Below the pieces are notes generated by a model. The model was not told where the DNA came from, ran no database searches, and saw only the letters and a program-made list of their open reading frames with translations. A stretch of DNA of 64,000 bases, taken from Echinarachnius parma. Its lineage: Eukaryota > Echinodermata > Echinoidea > Clypeasteroida > Echinarachniidae. Made by a program: the position numbers and the translations under genes. Below are positions 1 through 11,500 of this stretch, piece by piece. The first letter of the stretch is position 1; each line of letters opens with the position of its first letter. The stretch covers positions 52,501-116,500 of the forward strand of contig JBAMJV010005489.1 of the NCBI GenBank assembly GCA_037951105.1, given 5' to 3'.

Positions 1-471
1 TGGAGGTATGCAGGGCATGCTTTTGTGTGGATGTTCTTTTTGTACTTTCATCTTTTGTTAATCTCATGGTAGCTGACCAGTGATTGACAAATGATGTCAC
101 TGCAGGTCAACAATAGAATTTGCTCTGGACGGTCTTTTAGGAGGTGGGGCTTAGAAACATGAAGACAAATAAATTATAAAATGTTTAAAAATATACAAAA
201 CATATTTGGGTCAAACCGTTTACAAATATTGAATGTGTACACTAATACAGATGAACAGAGGTCAACATGCATTTGGGTTGCAGGGCCCCTTTAATCAACT
301 TTCCATACAAACTGAGGAAACAATATCAGTACATTAATAAGCTATGTAGATATTTAGAAGTTCAAATGTCAGGACAAATTACACAATCAAAATATTGAAA
401 ATTAAATTATTCATATTCCTATATGATGTTGTTTCTTCAAAGTTGGAAAGTGGATTAAGCGCCTTTTGTAG
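1..471. other. Non-coding stretch, nothing recognised
   Basis: AT-rich sequence with no exon-like open frame flanked by splice sites, no RNA gene and no repeat that I can pair elsewhere in the window. It is presumably intron or upstream sequence of the + strand fibrinogen-like gene, whose 5' end is not in the window. Confidence 0.5.
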
Positions 472-988
472 TTAAAGGGGTAGTTCAGTTTTGGTAGAGC
501 TGCACAACACAATTTTTTCGTGAGGTAATGAAAAACCGAGTGTCGAATTTGAAAGAACATGCATTTCTAATGGCAGAATAAACTTTATTTGGTCAAAATC
601 GGTTCAGAAATGGCTGAAATATCAATAAATATATCCGATCGTATTTATTTTGGCCCCAAATAAATACGATAATGTTTTGAAGAAAAAAAAGAAAAAATGC
701 TTACACTTTTTCAAAAGCGGTTTTTAAATAGTTGTTGATGATCTCTCTATTCACATGCATACTTTTGTATGAAAAACGGTTGAAACCTTATCATGCTTAT
801 TAGAGAGCGCCCTTTTGTGTTTTAATGGCGCCTTTTGAATGATAACATGCTTTTTACTAAGTCGTTTGTATTTTTGTATACATTTCGAGCATGGTGGGGT
901 TATAAATATTAGTTTGTATGTAGTTTTGTAACTGTGCAGGTTTTGGTTACTAAAGTACAGCCTTACCAAAACTGTACTACCCCTTTAA
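472..988 (+). mobile_element. MITE family A, copy 1 (TTAA ends)
   Basis: About 517 bp bounded by TTAA, with terminal inverted repeats reading TTAAAGGGGTAGTTCAGT at the left and the complement of TTAAAGGGGTAGTACAGT at the right. The interior carries landmarks seen in all seven copies of this family here, such as AAAATCGGTTCAGAAA and GAGCATGGTGG. It has no coding capacity. TTAA flanks are typical of piggyBac-type mobilisation; that assignment is inference. Confidence 0.8.
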
Positions 989-1680
989 GCTCTCCATGTT
1001 ATACTGCCTAGCATCGTATATCATTGGACCATGTCAAAATCCACCAACTGATACAAATATAACTCAAATGGAATTGTTGTCCATGTTTATAATGGCATTA
1101 AAGGGATCTAGTATCGTTGTCAAACTCCAGAAATGTAACTCTGGCGGTTCTGATCTTCCTTGTTATCACCTATAGATTTTGGATACACGTATTTTGTTCT
1201 CCCTGCTTTATTAAACAAACTGTGGGAGGTTAACCAGATATAGCAACAACCAATGGCTTTACAGTGAGTTATCAATTACTACACTTGACCGGTAATTTGC
1301 AAAGATAAACCATTACTACCTATACGAGTATACTCGTATAAGTAGTAATGGGTTATCTTGGCAAATTCAATCCTTGCTTTTTTTTTATTGTTATCATAAT
1401 TGTTTGTATTTTTATCATTATCTTTGCGGTGAATAATTCTAGACTACAATTAACCAGAATGATACAAATACAAATTGTATTACTCATGGTTTATCTTGGC
1501 AACATAAACGCTTTGGTGGGATTTTTAAAATACGTTGTATTAGTATTATTATTATCATTAGTACTATTTTCATAATAATACATATTAGTATGATTATCAT
1601 AATAATTACCACTTTTTATTTGTGTAGCTTCATTAGCCGGGAATAAATTATTCTCATCCCTATTAATATATTACAACCTA
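989..1680. other. Non-coding; holds one end of a family-B MITE
   Basis: From about 1098 the sequence reads TTAAAGGGATCTAGTATCGT, the left end of the second TTAA repeat family (family B), and resembles that family to about 1245. No clear matching right end follows, so it is a fragment. The rest is AT-rich low-complexity sequence without credible exons. Confidence 0.5.
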
Positions 1681-2247
1681 GCATGGTGGCTTAGTGGTTA
1701 GAGTGTCCGCCTCATGCACGGGGGATCATTATTCATAATGTTTATTGTATGTGTGACGAGTACACATATGTTCATGTATGATTCATAAGCCTTGCAGGTG
1801 AACACGGCCACAGCGCACAGCGCGTGTACAAAGTCAATGGCACACTGTGCTGTGTGTGACTGTGTGTGTGACTGGCCGAGTTTATGCACTACGGAGTTCA
1901 TATGATGTTACAGCCTCATCGCTCATTGGCCTACTTTGGTCCATGTCACATAAATATTCATGAAAGAGCTTTGCAGGGGGTTCGTAGATTTAAATAAAAG
2001 AAAGTTAACTGTTCGCATTCACGACTGATTATAGGCGTTGGGATAGAGTTCGGGCTCGCCGGTTTTCCGTCTCCATAACGCGATTATAGTACTTGCTAGA
2101 AAGCCCGACGCCTATCGGATAGGCTAGACTGGCCCCTTCTGCAGCTTTCGCTACATTTAGTAGACGTGTGGCCTGGGGCTAATGCATCGGAGATAAGCGC
2201 CGCCTTATGTGCCAGCAGTGGCACGGGAAGGTCTTTAACTTTAACTA
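1681..2247 (+). mobile_element. tRNA-derived SINE-like element
   Basis: The left end resembles a tRNA head with a pol III box A (GGTGGCTTAGTGGTTAGAG) followed by GTCCGCCTCATGCACGGG. The right end, with AAGCGCCGCCTTATGTGCC and a CTTTAACTTTAACT tail, looks like the 3' part of a dispersed SINE. The middle contains an unrelated stretch, so it may be interrupted or composite. It ends about 35 bp before the first fibrinogen-like exon. Confidence 0.5.
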
Positions 2248-2282
2248 ACTCATTCCTATTACAATCATCTTTCTTCCTTTAG

Positions 2283-2522
2283 CTTACACGTCTTGCCGGG
2301 ACCATTATGACGCTGGTAGCACGACGGATGGCTACTACTTCCTTGACCCGACCGGTGGGGGCGCTGATGTGGGTTTTCTCGCGTACTGCGAATTCACCGC
2401 CATCCTCAATAATGACGTCATCCTCACTAAGGCCTCGGCGGCGGTCATCACCTCCCCAGTGACGGTCAACACGACGATAGGGAACTACACGGAGACGTTG
2501 ACCTATAGTTATGATAGCCCAG
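2283..2522 (+). CDS. Module 1 exon 1: start and core of fibrinogen-like domain
   Basis: Acceptor CTTCCTTTAG and donor G/GTATGA. Phase 1 at both ends. It encodes TSCRDHYDAGSTTDGYYFLD, then AYCEF and a segment with N-x-T sites (NTT, NYT). In modules 2 and 3 this part is split over two exons, so module 1 has lost (or the others gained) an intron here. Confidence 0.8.
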
Positions 2523-5500
2523 GTATGAATATCAGTATGGCATTGACCTGTGTGGACAGAAAAATGCCATCTCGTTCTGGAGGGGGCCTTTAATATTATG
2601 ACTATATATAGGTTTTCCCGCTCAATTTCGCGATTGTGTCAATCCAATTGATAATAGCAGCAAACGAATTCGCGCGATTTGTGATCGCCGTACCAAAGCA
2701 TCATTCGAATTCGTAAATAGTCGTTCAAAATCACGCAGGAGCAAGTGAAATTGCACAAAGAGCATACCTTTTCATCAATGGTCATTCGAATTCGCAAAAG
2801 GGCAGTTGACAGTTGGCTGCACATTCGCGAATTCGAGTGCCCATAAATGAACTTCGGTGTCTATTCACGAAAGCTTGTGCGTATGTATGAATTCGCTTGC
2901 ACTTATTCGGAATTGAAATTTTGGAAGACCGATACCAACGATTACGCGGTAATGCGTGAATTTGAATGACCCTTAATGAATTCGATTGAAAAAAAGAGTA
3001 AAATTGAGCGGAAAAACCTATACTATCCCCTCCAAGTGGTGAGTGAAACAACAAACGAGGAGAAGGACTGATTTAACGGTATTATGACATGTGTTGCTCT
3101 GTAAGCGCATCCAAAACCGCCCTCCAGTAAATGACGACTTAGTAATTTTAACTTTTACTTTAATTACGCGCATATTGATACCCTTTCCTTGTTTACTTTC
3201 CGCTATACAGAAATGTTTATTATTCTTATGAATGTCTCGGCACACTTTAAGATATAACTGTATTAACCTGTGATGAAGAAGCGCAAATAAAGCGCCCTCC
3301 AGTCATGACGACTTAGTCACTTTAACGATGTATGTCTCGATCAGACCCACCACAACGTGTTGACCTGTGTTTGTCCAAACGCGCATCCAAAACGCCCTCC
3401 AATAATGATGACTTAAATGTAAGACCATCCTAACCTTTCACAGCAATTTATTTGAGTTTAAAGGTCAAAGGTCAACAGGCCATAATGATAATGCCTAATC
3501 CGGGTAATCAATTTTGTAAATCCGCCACACAAATCTCTTTAATTGGAATGTTCGAAGTAAATCAAAATATCAACGACCTAAATATAATAATGACCCATAA
3601 CATCGATTTCATTAAGTGCAAGGGTCTAGGGCCAAAAGGGCAAAGGTCAAGAGGTCAAAGGATATGTCATCTCGGTAATCCGGGCAGGAATTCTTGTTTT
3701 GATCTGCATCCAAAGGTCAAAGAGTCAAAGGTCGTATTATTTCAAATCCTCGCGGTAATTTGGGTAGAAACTTCCTAGGATTCGTTGGACAAACGCCTAT
3801 CACATCTGCCCTGTCTAGTATCACTTCTTGATTTCAGCTAATGAATGACTGATGGCTTCGGATTCTATTCATTGCTTCACGAGCCTGCATATATGACACA
3901 GGACATGGTTTTCATGGGCTCCGGGCTAATCACAGATATCTCCCCGTTACTTTGGGCTGGAAAAGTCTTATGTTGGTCAAATCAAATGCCTATCACAATT
4001 TGTGTGTATAATGTTCCTCTAATCTCCGTGTATTAAAGGGACAGATCCACTTTTACAAAACGTCTGAACAGCTTTCAGTTGACGGATGGGGATCAATGTA
4101 ACACGCAACAAAAAAAATCAGAGCGAACAGCCCTCTAATTTGGATTCTACGAATGAAAAACGAATGCGTCCCTCCATTTAAACTATATATCGGTCAATAA
4201 AGGAGTTCAACTGATTTAGCATAATATTACAACAATATAGTACTAATTCTCGTAAAGGTTTTGTGAAGCCGACATTTCTTAACGTATGTCACGGAAAAAG
4301 ATCTCAAAAAGAAAGAATATATAATTACATGTAGTCAGTTTAAGCGAAGTTTGGGTATTTTGCTTGGTAAACGCTCACACATTAGTACTTATGCGCGGCT
4401 CACGTATCTAGCGGGGGTCACGTAGGGGTCATGCATGCCGATCTGGCACTCCGTGAAATCTATGTACGAACTTACTCACCGGCCAAAAATACGTATGTAC
4501 ATAATTAACCGACGTCCCTCAGTTTATTCAGTTTTAGGTCTATAACTCCACGAAAAAGAGATTTCAAGCCCTAATTTTTTCAGGCATGCTATTAAATGAC
4601 ATTTTCTTTCATATAAGACAATAACCTCGCAACTTTTGAATTTTGGCTTGCAAAAGTGGATCTCTCCCTTTAACCATTCCCCCTTTTTGTAATTAAGGGT
4701 TCTTCCGCCAGAAAAAAGGGTGCGGTTTATACACCGGCGCACACGGTATACCATGTATTTATCTTCCCCCTTCAGATAACGTACCTGATGGCGTTGGGTT
4801 CCGCCCATTGCTGCAAGAGCCCGACACAGGACATAATGTAAATTACCTCAGTCTGGGCTTATCTAAGATATCTTCCGCGGCAATTTGGGATGGAAAGACT
4901 AAGGAGATAATGACCAAATACTTATCACATCTACCATATATTTCCCTTCTCCCTTTCAGATAACGTAGCTGATGGCGTTGTGTTCCGTCCATTGCTTCAA
5001 GAGGCCGACGCAAGACATGCTGTAAACGATCTTTGGGCTTATCTCAATATATCTCCGCGGTATTAATCTGGGCGGGAAAGGTCAAATAATGTACATGTTG
5101 GTCAAATCAAATACTTATCATCTCTTCCATGTCTATCTATCACTTCTACCTTTCAGCTAACGTTGGGCTGATGGCGTTGGGTTCCGTCCACTGCTTCAAG
5201 AGGCCGACGCAAGACATGCTGTAAACGATCTCTGGGCTTATCTCAATATATCTCCGCGGTATTAATCTGGGTGGGAAAGGTCAAATAATGTACATGTTGG
5301 TCAAATCAAATACTTATCATCTCTTCCATGTCTATCTATCACTTCTACCTTTCAGCTAACGTTGGGCTGATGGCGTTGGGTTCCGTCCACTGCTTCACGA
5401 GCCTCATACAGGACATGCTGTAAACGACCTCTGGGCTTATCTCAATGTATCTCCGTTGTATTAATCTGGGCGGGAAAAGTCAAATAATGTTGGTCAAATC

Positions 5501-8500
5501 AAACACTTATCATATCTTCCATGGCTATCACTTCTACCTTTCAGCTAACGTTGGGCTGATGGCGTCGGATTCCGTCCACTGTTTCCAGCTACTGACGTGG
5601 TCGTGCAAGAGCTCCGCCCTCTACGACGGCTCTACCGCCCTCACTTGGTGGGAGGACCGAGACGGCAACGAGATGGCATACTGGGCGGGCAACTACGCTG
5701 AGACCACGGGCTGTAAATGCAACGAGGTACGAGAACACATGCAACTACATAAGTAAAACAAGAAAGAACAGAAATAACTAAATACGTATAACCCAGGACA
5801 TTGAAAGGGATCTATATTATAGTACAAATTAAAACTCCACCAAACTTACTCAAATACTATGTTGTATATTCCTATTACCAACACGATCATGGAACAGGTT
5901 TCGGTTTTCCAAATTACTTTTGCGTTATAAAGAATTTGATTGATTTGATTGGGTGGGCAAATTGGCCGAGTCCAATGGCTGTAAATGCAGGGACAAGAAT
6001 ATACAGCACAGAAGTCACATACGTGGGCGTATACGGGTGACTACGGGGAGCTGAGGTCTCTTACCTGAATAATTATCCTTCCAACCTTTCTTTTATTCGA
6101 CTAGCAAAAAAATGAAGAAAACAAGAGCCTTGCCTCTTTGATGCCAGAAATGTGTTTGATGGTTTAGTCCAAAAATAACATGATTTTGCCCGGAAATGAC
6201 GTTAGATTGCCCTAATGACATGACTTTGCACGAATGTAACATGAGTAAGTGAAAAAATAACTGAATATATAATGACACTACAAACGGTTAATCAATGGCT
6301 TATTTTTCACGCAGGAAAATAACTGTGTGCAGAGTTCGAAGCAATGCCATTGCGACTACTCTGCTTCCACCAATTGGTATCGCGATGGGGGCTGGTTGTC
6401 TAACAAGGACACGCTTCCCGTCTCCACGCTCAGGTTCGGCGACGTCGATGGTGCCGCCAACTACGGAATTTACGATCTCGGGCATCTCCATTGCTATTCA
6501 AAAGGTCAGAGTCGTAAGAGGTTATTTTCCCCTTTTCGGTCATTAATTATCAATCAATTTAGTACATGTACTGGAAAAAGGGATGTGCCGAAAACTACAG
6601 AATTTACGATCTCGGGGATTTTCATTGCTATTCTTAATTTGAGAGTCGTCATATTTTGTTGTTTAATTTCGGTCAGTGATAATTATTATTATCAAAGGTA
6701 GTCGCATCAATTAATTTAGTACTTGAAAAACGTAACCAACGATACGGTTCGGCGACACTTTGCATTTTTGCTCATTACTCGGCCATATAACGTCCATTTA
6801 ATTTGAAATGTTCACACAGTACCCATACATAACAGATAACATAACACCAATATACATTGTATCAACCATTCATCACTTTTTGCACATGGCAACAAAGTTA
6901 CTAGATCCCTTTAAGCTGTCAAGGAAAAACGATTTAAGAACAGGGTGAAGTGGATTCCTAAAATACTCGGAGGGTAAAATTTAAACCATCATTGTGGACG
7001 TTGCGTGACGAGATTGGTACAGCCCGCGCTTTCCGATCGAGAGATCTCGAGTTCGAACCTTTTGTATGCCCGTCGCGAGTGTCCTTCAGCAAGACATTAT
7101 TCACTTTCGCTGCTCTCAGCCTATATACAACTAACGAATGGGCTTCTTGTGATAGTATACAACTAACGAATGGGCTTCTTGTGATAGTCAAATCTATTAC
7201 CGAGGTGGGCTCAAAATGATTATTACCCGAAGCGTAGCTGAGGGTAATAGTCATTTTGAGCCCACCGAGGTAATAGATTGCCTATCACAATCAAGCACAT
7301 TCGTTAGTTGTTTTATATCACTCATCAATATCAGTGATTGTGTTCAGCTTATAGCAAAATAAGTGATAATCTCTGAATATTTCATAAAATCGCTTGTAAA
7401 TTTTGATATAAAAATCAATCGACATTAATGAAGCCAGTATGAGCCTCCAGAACCACGGCGCATCTAATACGCTTAAAGTCATTGTTATTTTGCGCACACA
7501 ATCACAAAGACGCAAAACTGAGTGCGCACCAACGCGCTGGCAGTTGCGCACATACGCGATGAATGCGTGCTAGCGCTCCCACGGATGTGCTTATTGGCTG
7601 TCTTGGCGTTCTTCTTCCCAGGGTGTTAGTTTTTACCAGTAATGTCAATCACGTGACTAGAACGTGTGCGCCATAGAGTACTGCACAAATTTGATCGCGT
7701 GTGCATTTTGCTTAAACACATGATCTATGGGACGAACGCGTAACGAACTTTTAGTGTTAATTTTTTGCTAACAGCCCGGTCACATGATTGCGCGGGGATT
7801 GCGCGTGTTGTCCAAAACTATCATTTGTCAAATACAATGGTAAAACGATCTTATGAGGGATATAATCAAATCTATTACCGAGGTGGGCTCAAAATGATTA
7901 TTACCCGAAGCGTAGCTGAGGGTAATAGTCATTTTGAGCCCACCGAGGTAATAGATTGCCTATCACAATCAAGCACATTCGTTAGTTGTTTTATATCACT
8001 CATTAATATCAGTGATTGTGTTCAGCTTATAGCAAAATAAGTGAAAATCTCTTGAATATTTCATAAAATCGCTTGTAAATTTTGATATAAAAATCAATCG
8101 ACATTAATGAAGCCAGATGAGCCTCCAGAACCTGGGCGCATCTAATACGCTTAAAGTCATTGTTATTTTGCGCATACAATCACAAAGACGCAAAACCGAG
8201 TGCGCACCAACGCGCTGGCAGTTGCGCACATACGCAATGAATGCGTGCTAACGCTCCCACGGATGTGCTTATTGGCTGTCTTGGCGTTCTTCTTCCTAGG
8301 GTGTTAGTTTTTACCAGCAATGGCAATCACGTGACTAGAACGTGTGCGCCATAGAGCACTGCACAAATTTGATCGCGTGTGCATTTTGCTTTAACACATG
8401 ATCTATGGGACGAACGCGTAACGAACTTTTAGTGTTAATTTTTTGCTAACAGCCCGGTCAAGTGATTGCGCGGGGATTGCGCGTGTTGTCCAAAACTATC

Positions 8501-11500
8501 ATTTGTCAAATACAATGGTAAAACGATCTTATGAGGGATATCATAGGTGTATACATAGGGACCCGGTAGGAGTGGAACTTGTATGCAATTGTACTTGTTG
8601 AGTGCGTTGTTTGTGTGCCACAATGCCTTGCTCCCTAGGGAGTAGAAAGTGCACGTCATGTGCGTATTGATTGCGAGTGTGACCGATGACCGAGGTATTA
8701 TTATCATAGTAAAGCGCTTAGATATTATTCGCTATATACATCTACTTTACTGAAGAACGCACTAAATAATTTATTATCATATGTTTCAGTTGGCAGTATG
8801 CCCTCGTCATGTTTGGAAGTCGCTCAGGACGGACACAGTACTACCGGAAATTACTTACTCCAACTTGACTCGGGAGACTACATAGTCGGTAAGCTTAAAC
8901 ATATAGAACTTATATCAATATTTCATAGATATGTTGAGAGCCAATAGAGGGCCCGAGTTTTCGGTCCTAGCAGATACTTCGTCGGGGCCAAAGTGACCAT
9001 TTGACAAATGTTTAAACATTGGTCATTTCGGCCTCTGACGATTCTGCTATGATCACCTGCTCTTGCGTATATCATATTGTTTCCATAATTGTATTACACA
9101 GACTACCTTCATACATAATACATGTATTAAACATTTTTTAGCAGTATTTTTTCTAATTATCTATGTTTTGTTTTATGTTATTTATGTAATCTCTACTGCA
9201 GTGTATTATTACCGTGGATGTAGCCGAGCTGCACCATAATAATATTTTCAAATTGATTGATGATGACAACCACTTTCGTTTTCTAATATCCAACTCAGTT
9301 GCCTGCTCGTTTAATTCGATCGTAAACGGCGTGGTGACTGCAATCGGGCATGATGTCGAATCTGATCTCGTGGTGAATGGATATGGGAATAGAGGTAGAT
9401 ATGCTAGGGACATCATCTACGAGTTTGGAGCTACGACGACGACGATGAGCGAACTCGTGGATGCGCAAGATCACTGTCGGCAATACCTCCAATACACTTG
9501 TGATAATGGTATGTGTATACAACTACGTAGAATAGTATCACTATAATTATATAAAGTACATAGCTCCGACATAAAAAGGTTGCAAAATTCAATTTTAAGA
9601 CTGATTAAAAAAAAAAAACTCACGGAGAATCCACAATAATATGATACAAGTTTTTCTTCCAAAAGATGCATTTGAAAACAAATCGAAGTTGAACATTACC
9701 ATTGGGACCGCCCCTAATAATTTGCCTGAACACTATCCGTATTTCGCAACAGGTATGTGACGTCATTGCAGGAAAAAGTCAGGATTTGTGTGTATGGATG
9801 AACGCAACTTGTCCTCAGTGCAATGACATTATTTTGCAACGTCCCCAAAAATTTTAATTTTAAGAGGAGGGGCTATTATAGCAAATAATGGAAAGCTTTT
9901 AAATTGTTGGGAACCTGCCATTTTTGGTTATTTCATTATTTTTTCATAACAACTCTGGCCGGAATATTGACCAAATAAAAAAATAAAAATGTTATATAAG
10001 GTAATACATTTTTGTTTGTCGGTGTAACAGGGATAAGGGTCCACTAGGGATAATTGGCAGTGACGTCAATCGGACAGTCTAAAATCTTATTTTTTGTCCG
10101 CACTTTACCCTTCATACATACGTACACACACATACGCACCCAAACACAAACATACACACATAGTGATTTACAAAAATACTTACGGACAATCAGATCAACA
10201 GTTATCCATACGTGACGTCACACTGACGTGACTCATACAATGTAAACGTTTTTGTGGGATAATCAAATAAACTGAACTTGAATTGTAAAAAACTTGAACT
10301 ATAATTCACGGACCATTTCTTTTACACGTGACACGCGCACTACGCTAAACGCACACATACATGATGTCCCTTGATTTATTTTGTTTTGGACACATGGACA
10401 CTTATCCCTGTTACACCGGGCCACTTCAATACAACTCAAAGGGTACCACCACCCAACAATAATATTCTTATCTTAAAAAGGTAACATTTATACTAGTCCA
10501 TTCTCCAAACATACGCGTGAATGGAATTGGCGCACTCGCGAACTTTTGGCGCATACAGAACCAAGAGGCCATAATGGTTCCGTAAGTGGTGGTAATTAAT
10601 TGAATTATTTATGAAATGCAGATCCCTTTTCAAAATGTTGGGCATCTATTTGATATCACACAACGGTACTAAAACATATACTTATGTGTTGTTCTTTGCC
10701 TGGTGGTCCCCTTTAAAACTGTTTATATCCTTTTGTTCTAAGGTTCCCCTCTCGATCCCGGCGATTACACGTGGTACGTGACAAGAGACGGGAGTAAGGC
10801 ACAGAACTGGGCGGGCACCTCCCAGTCAAACATGTGCCAATGCGGTAAGAACTCGAATTTCATAATTTGTTTGTGTATATTTTTTTTTTATTTAGCAATG
10901 TATTCATGAATTTGTATTTATTCATTTATTTATTTATTACATTATTTATTCATGAATTTGTATAGTATATATATATATATATACTGTATATATATATATA
11001 TTCATTTGTTTCATTTTAAATTCACATTTGCATTCCCGGACTAACGAACCCCATTTCATTTTCTGATTAACCAGCCTACGGAATATCGAACACTATTTCT
11101 TTTTCGGATAAACGAACCTTCGGAATAACGAACCTTCGGATTAATGCGACAAATGTTCGGTATAACAAACCCTATTTCATTTTCGGACTAACGAACCCTC
11201 AGGTATACGACATTTGTGTGTTCGGAATACCGACCCTTCGGAGTAACGAACCTTCGGAGTAACGAACCTTCGGAATAACGAATCGCACCTTAGATCACGC
11301 TATCACCTAACGCGTACTTTTAGTCTAGGGTATCTCCATATAATTGCAATACCATTTTGATAATTAAATATATAACTCCTTCTTACTATAACTGTGGCAA
11401 AACGGTAGACCGTCCGTCTTATGCACGGGAGGTCGAAGCTTCAAAACCCGTATCAAAGACCATATCAAAGACCATCGTTAAAAATCCCTGCCAGAAAGAA

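Noticed and set aside
9202..9298. Longer first part of module 2 exon B using the AG at 9201
   Set aside because: That acceptor is out of phase with the preceding donor, and the added residues do not match the module. The AG at 9298 fits phase and sequence.
10021..10060. I-SceI-like words (TAACAGGGATAA, TAGGGATAA)
   Set aside because: Neither is the full 18-bp homing site, and the first is simply the terminus of a MITE repeated in inverse form at its other end.
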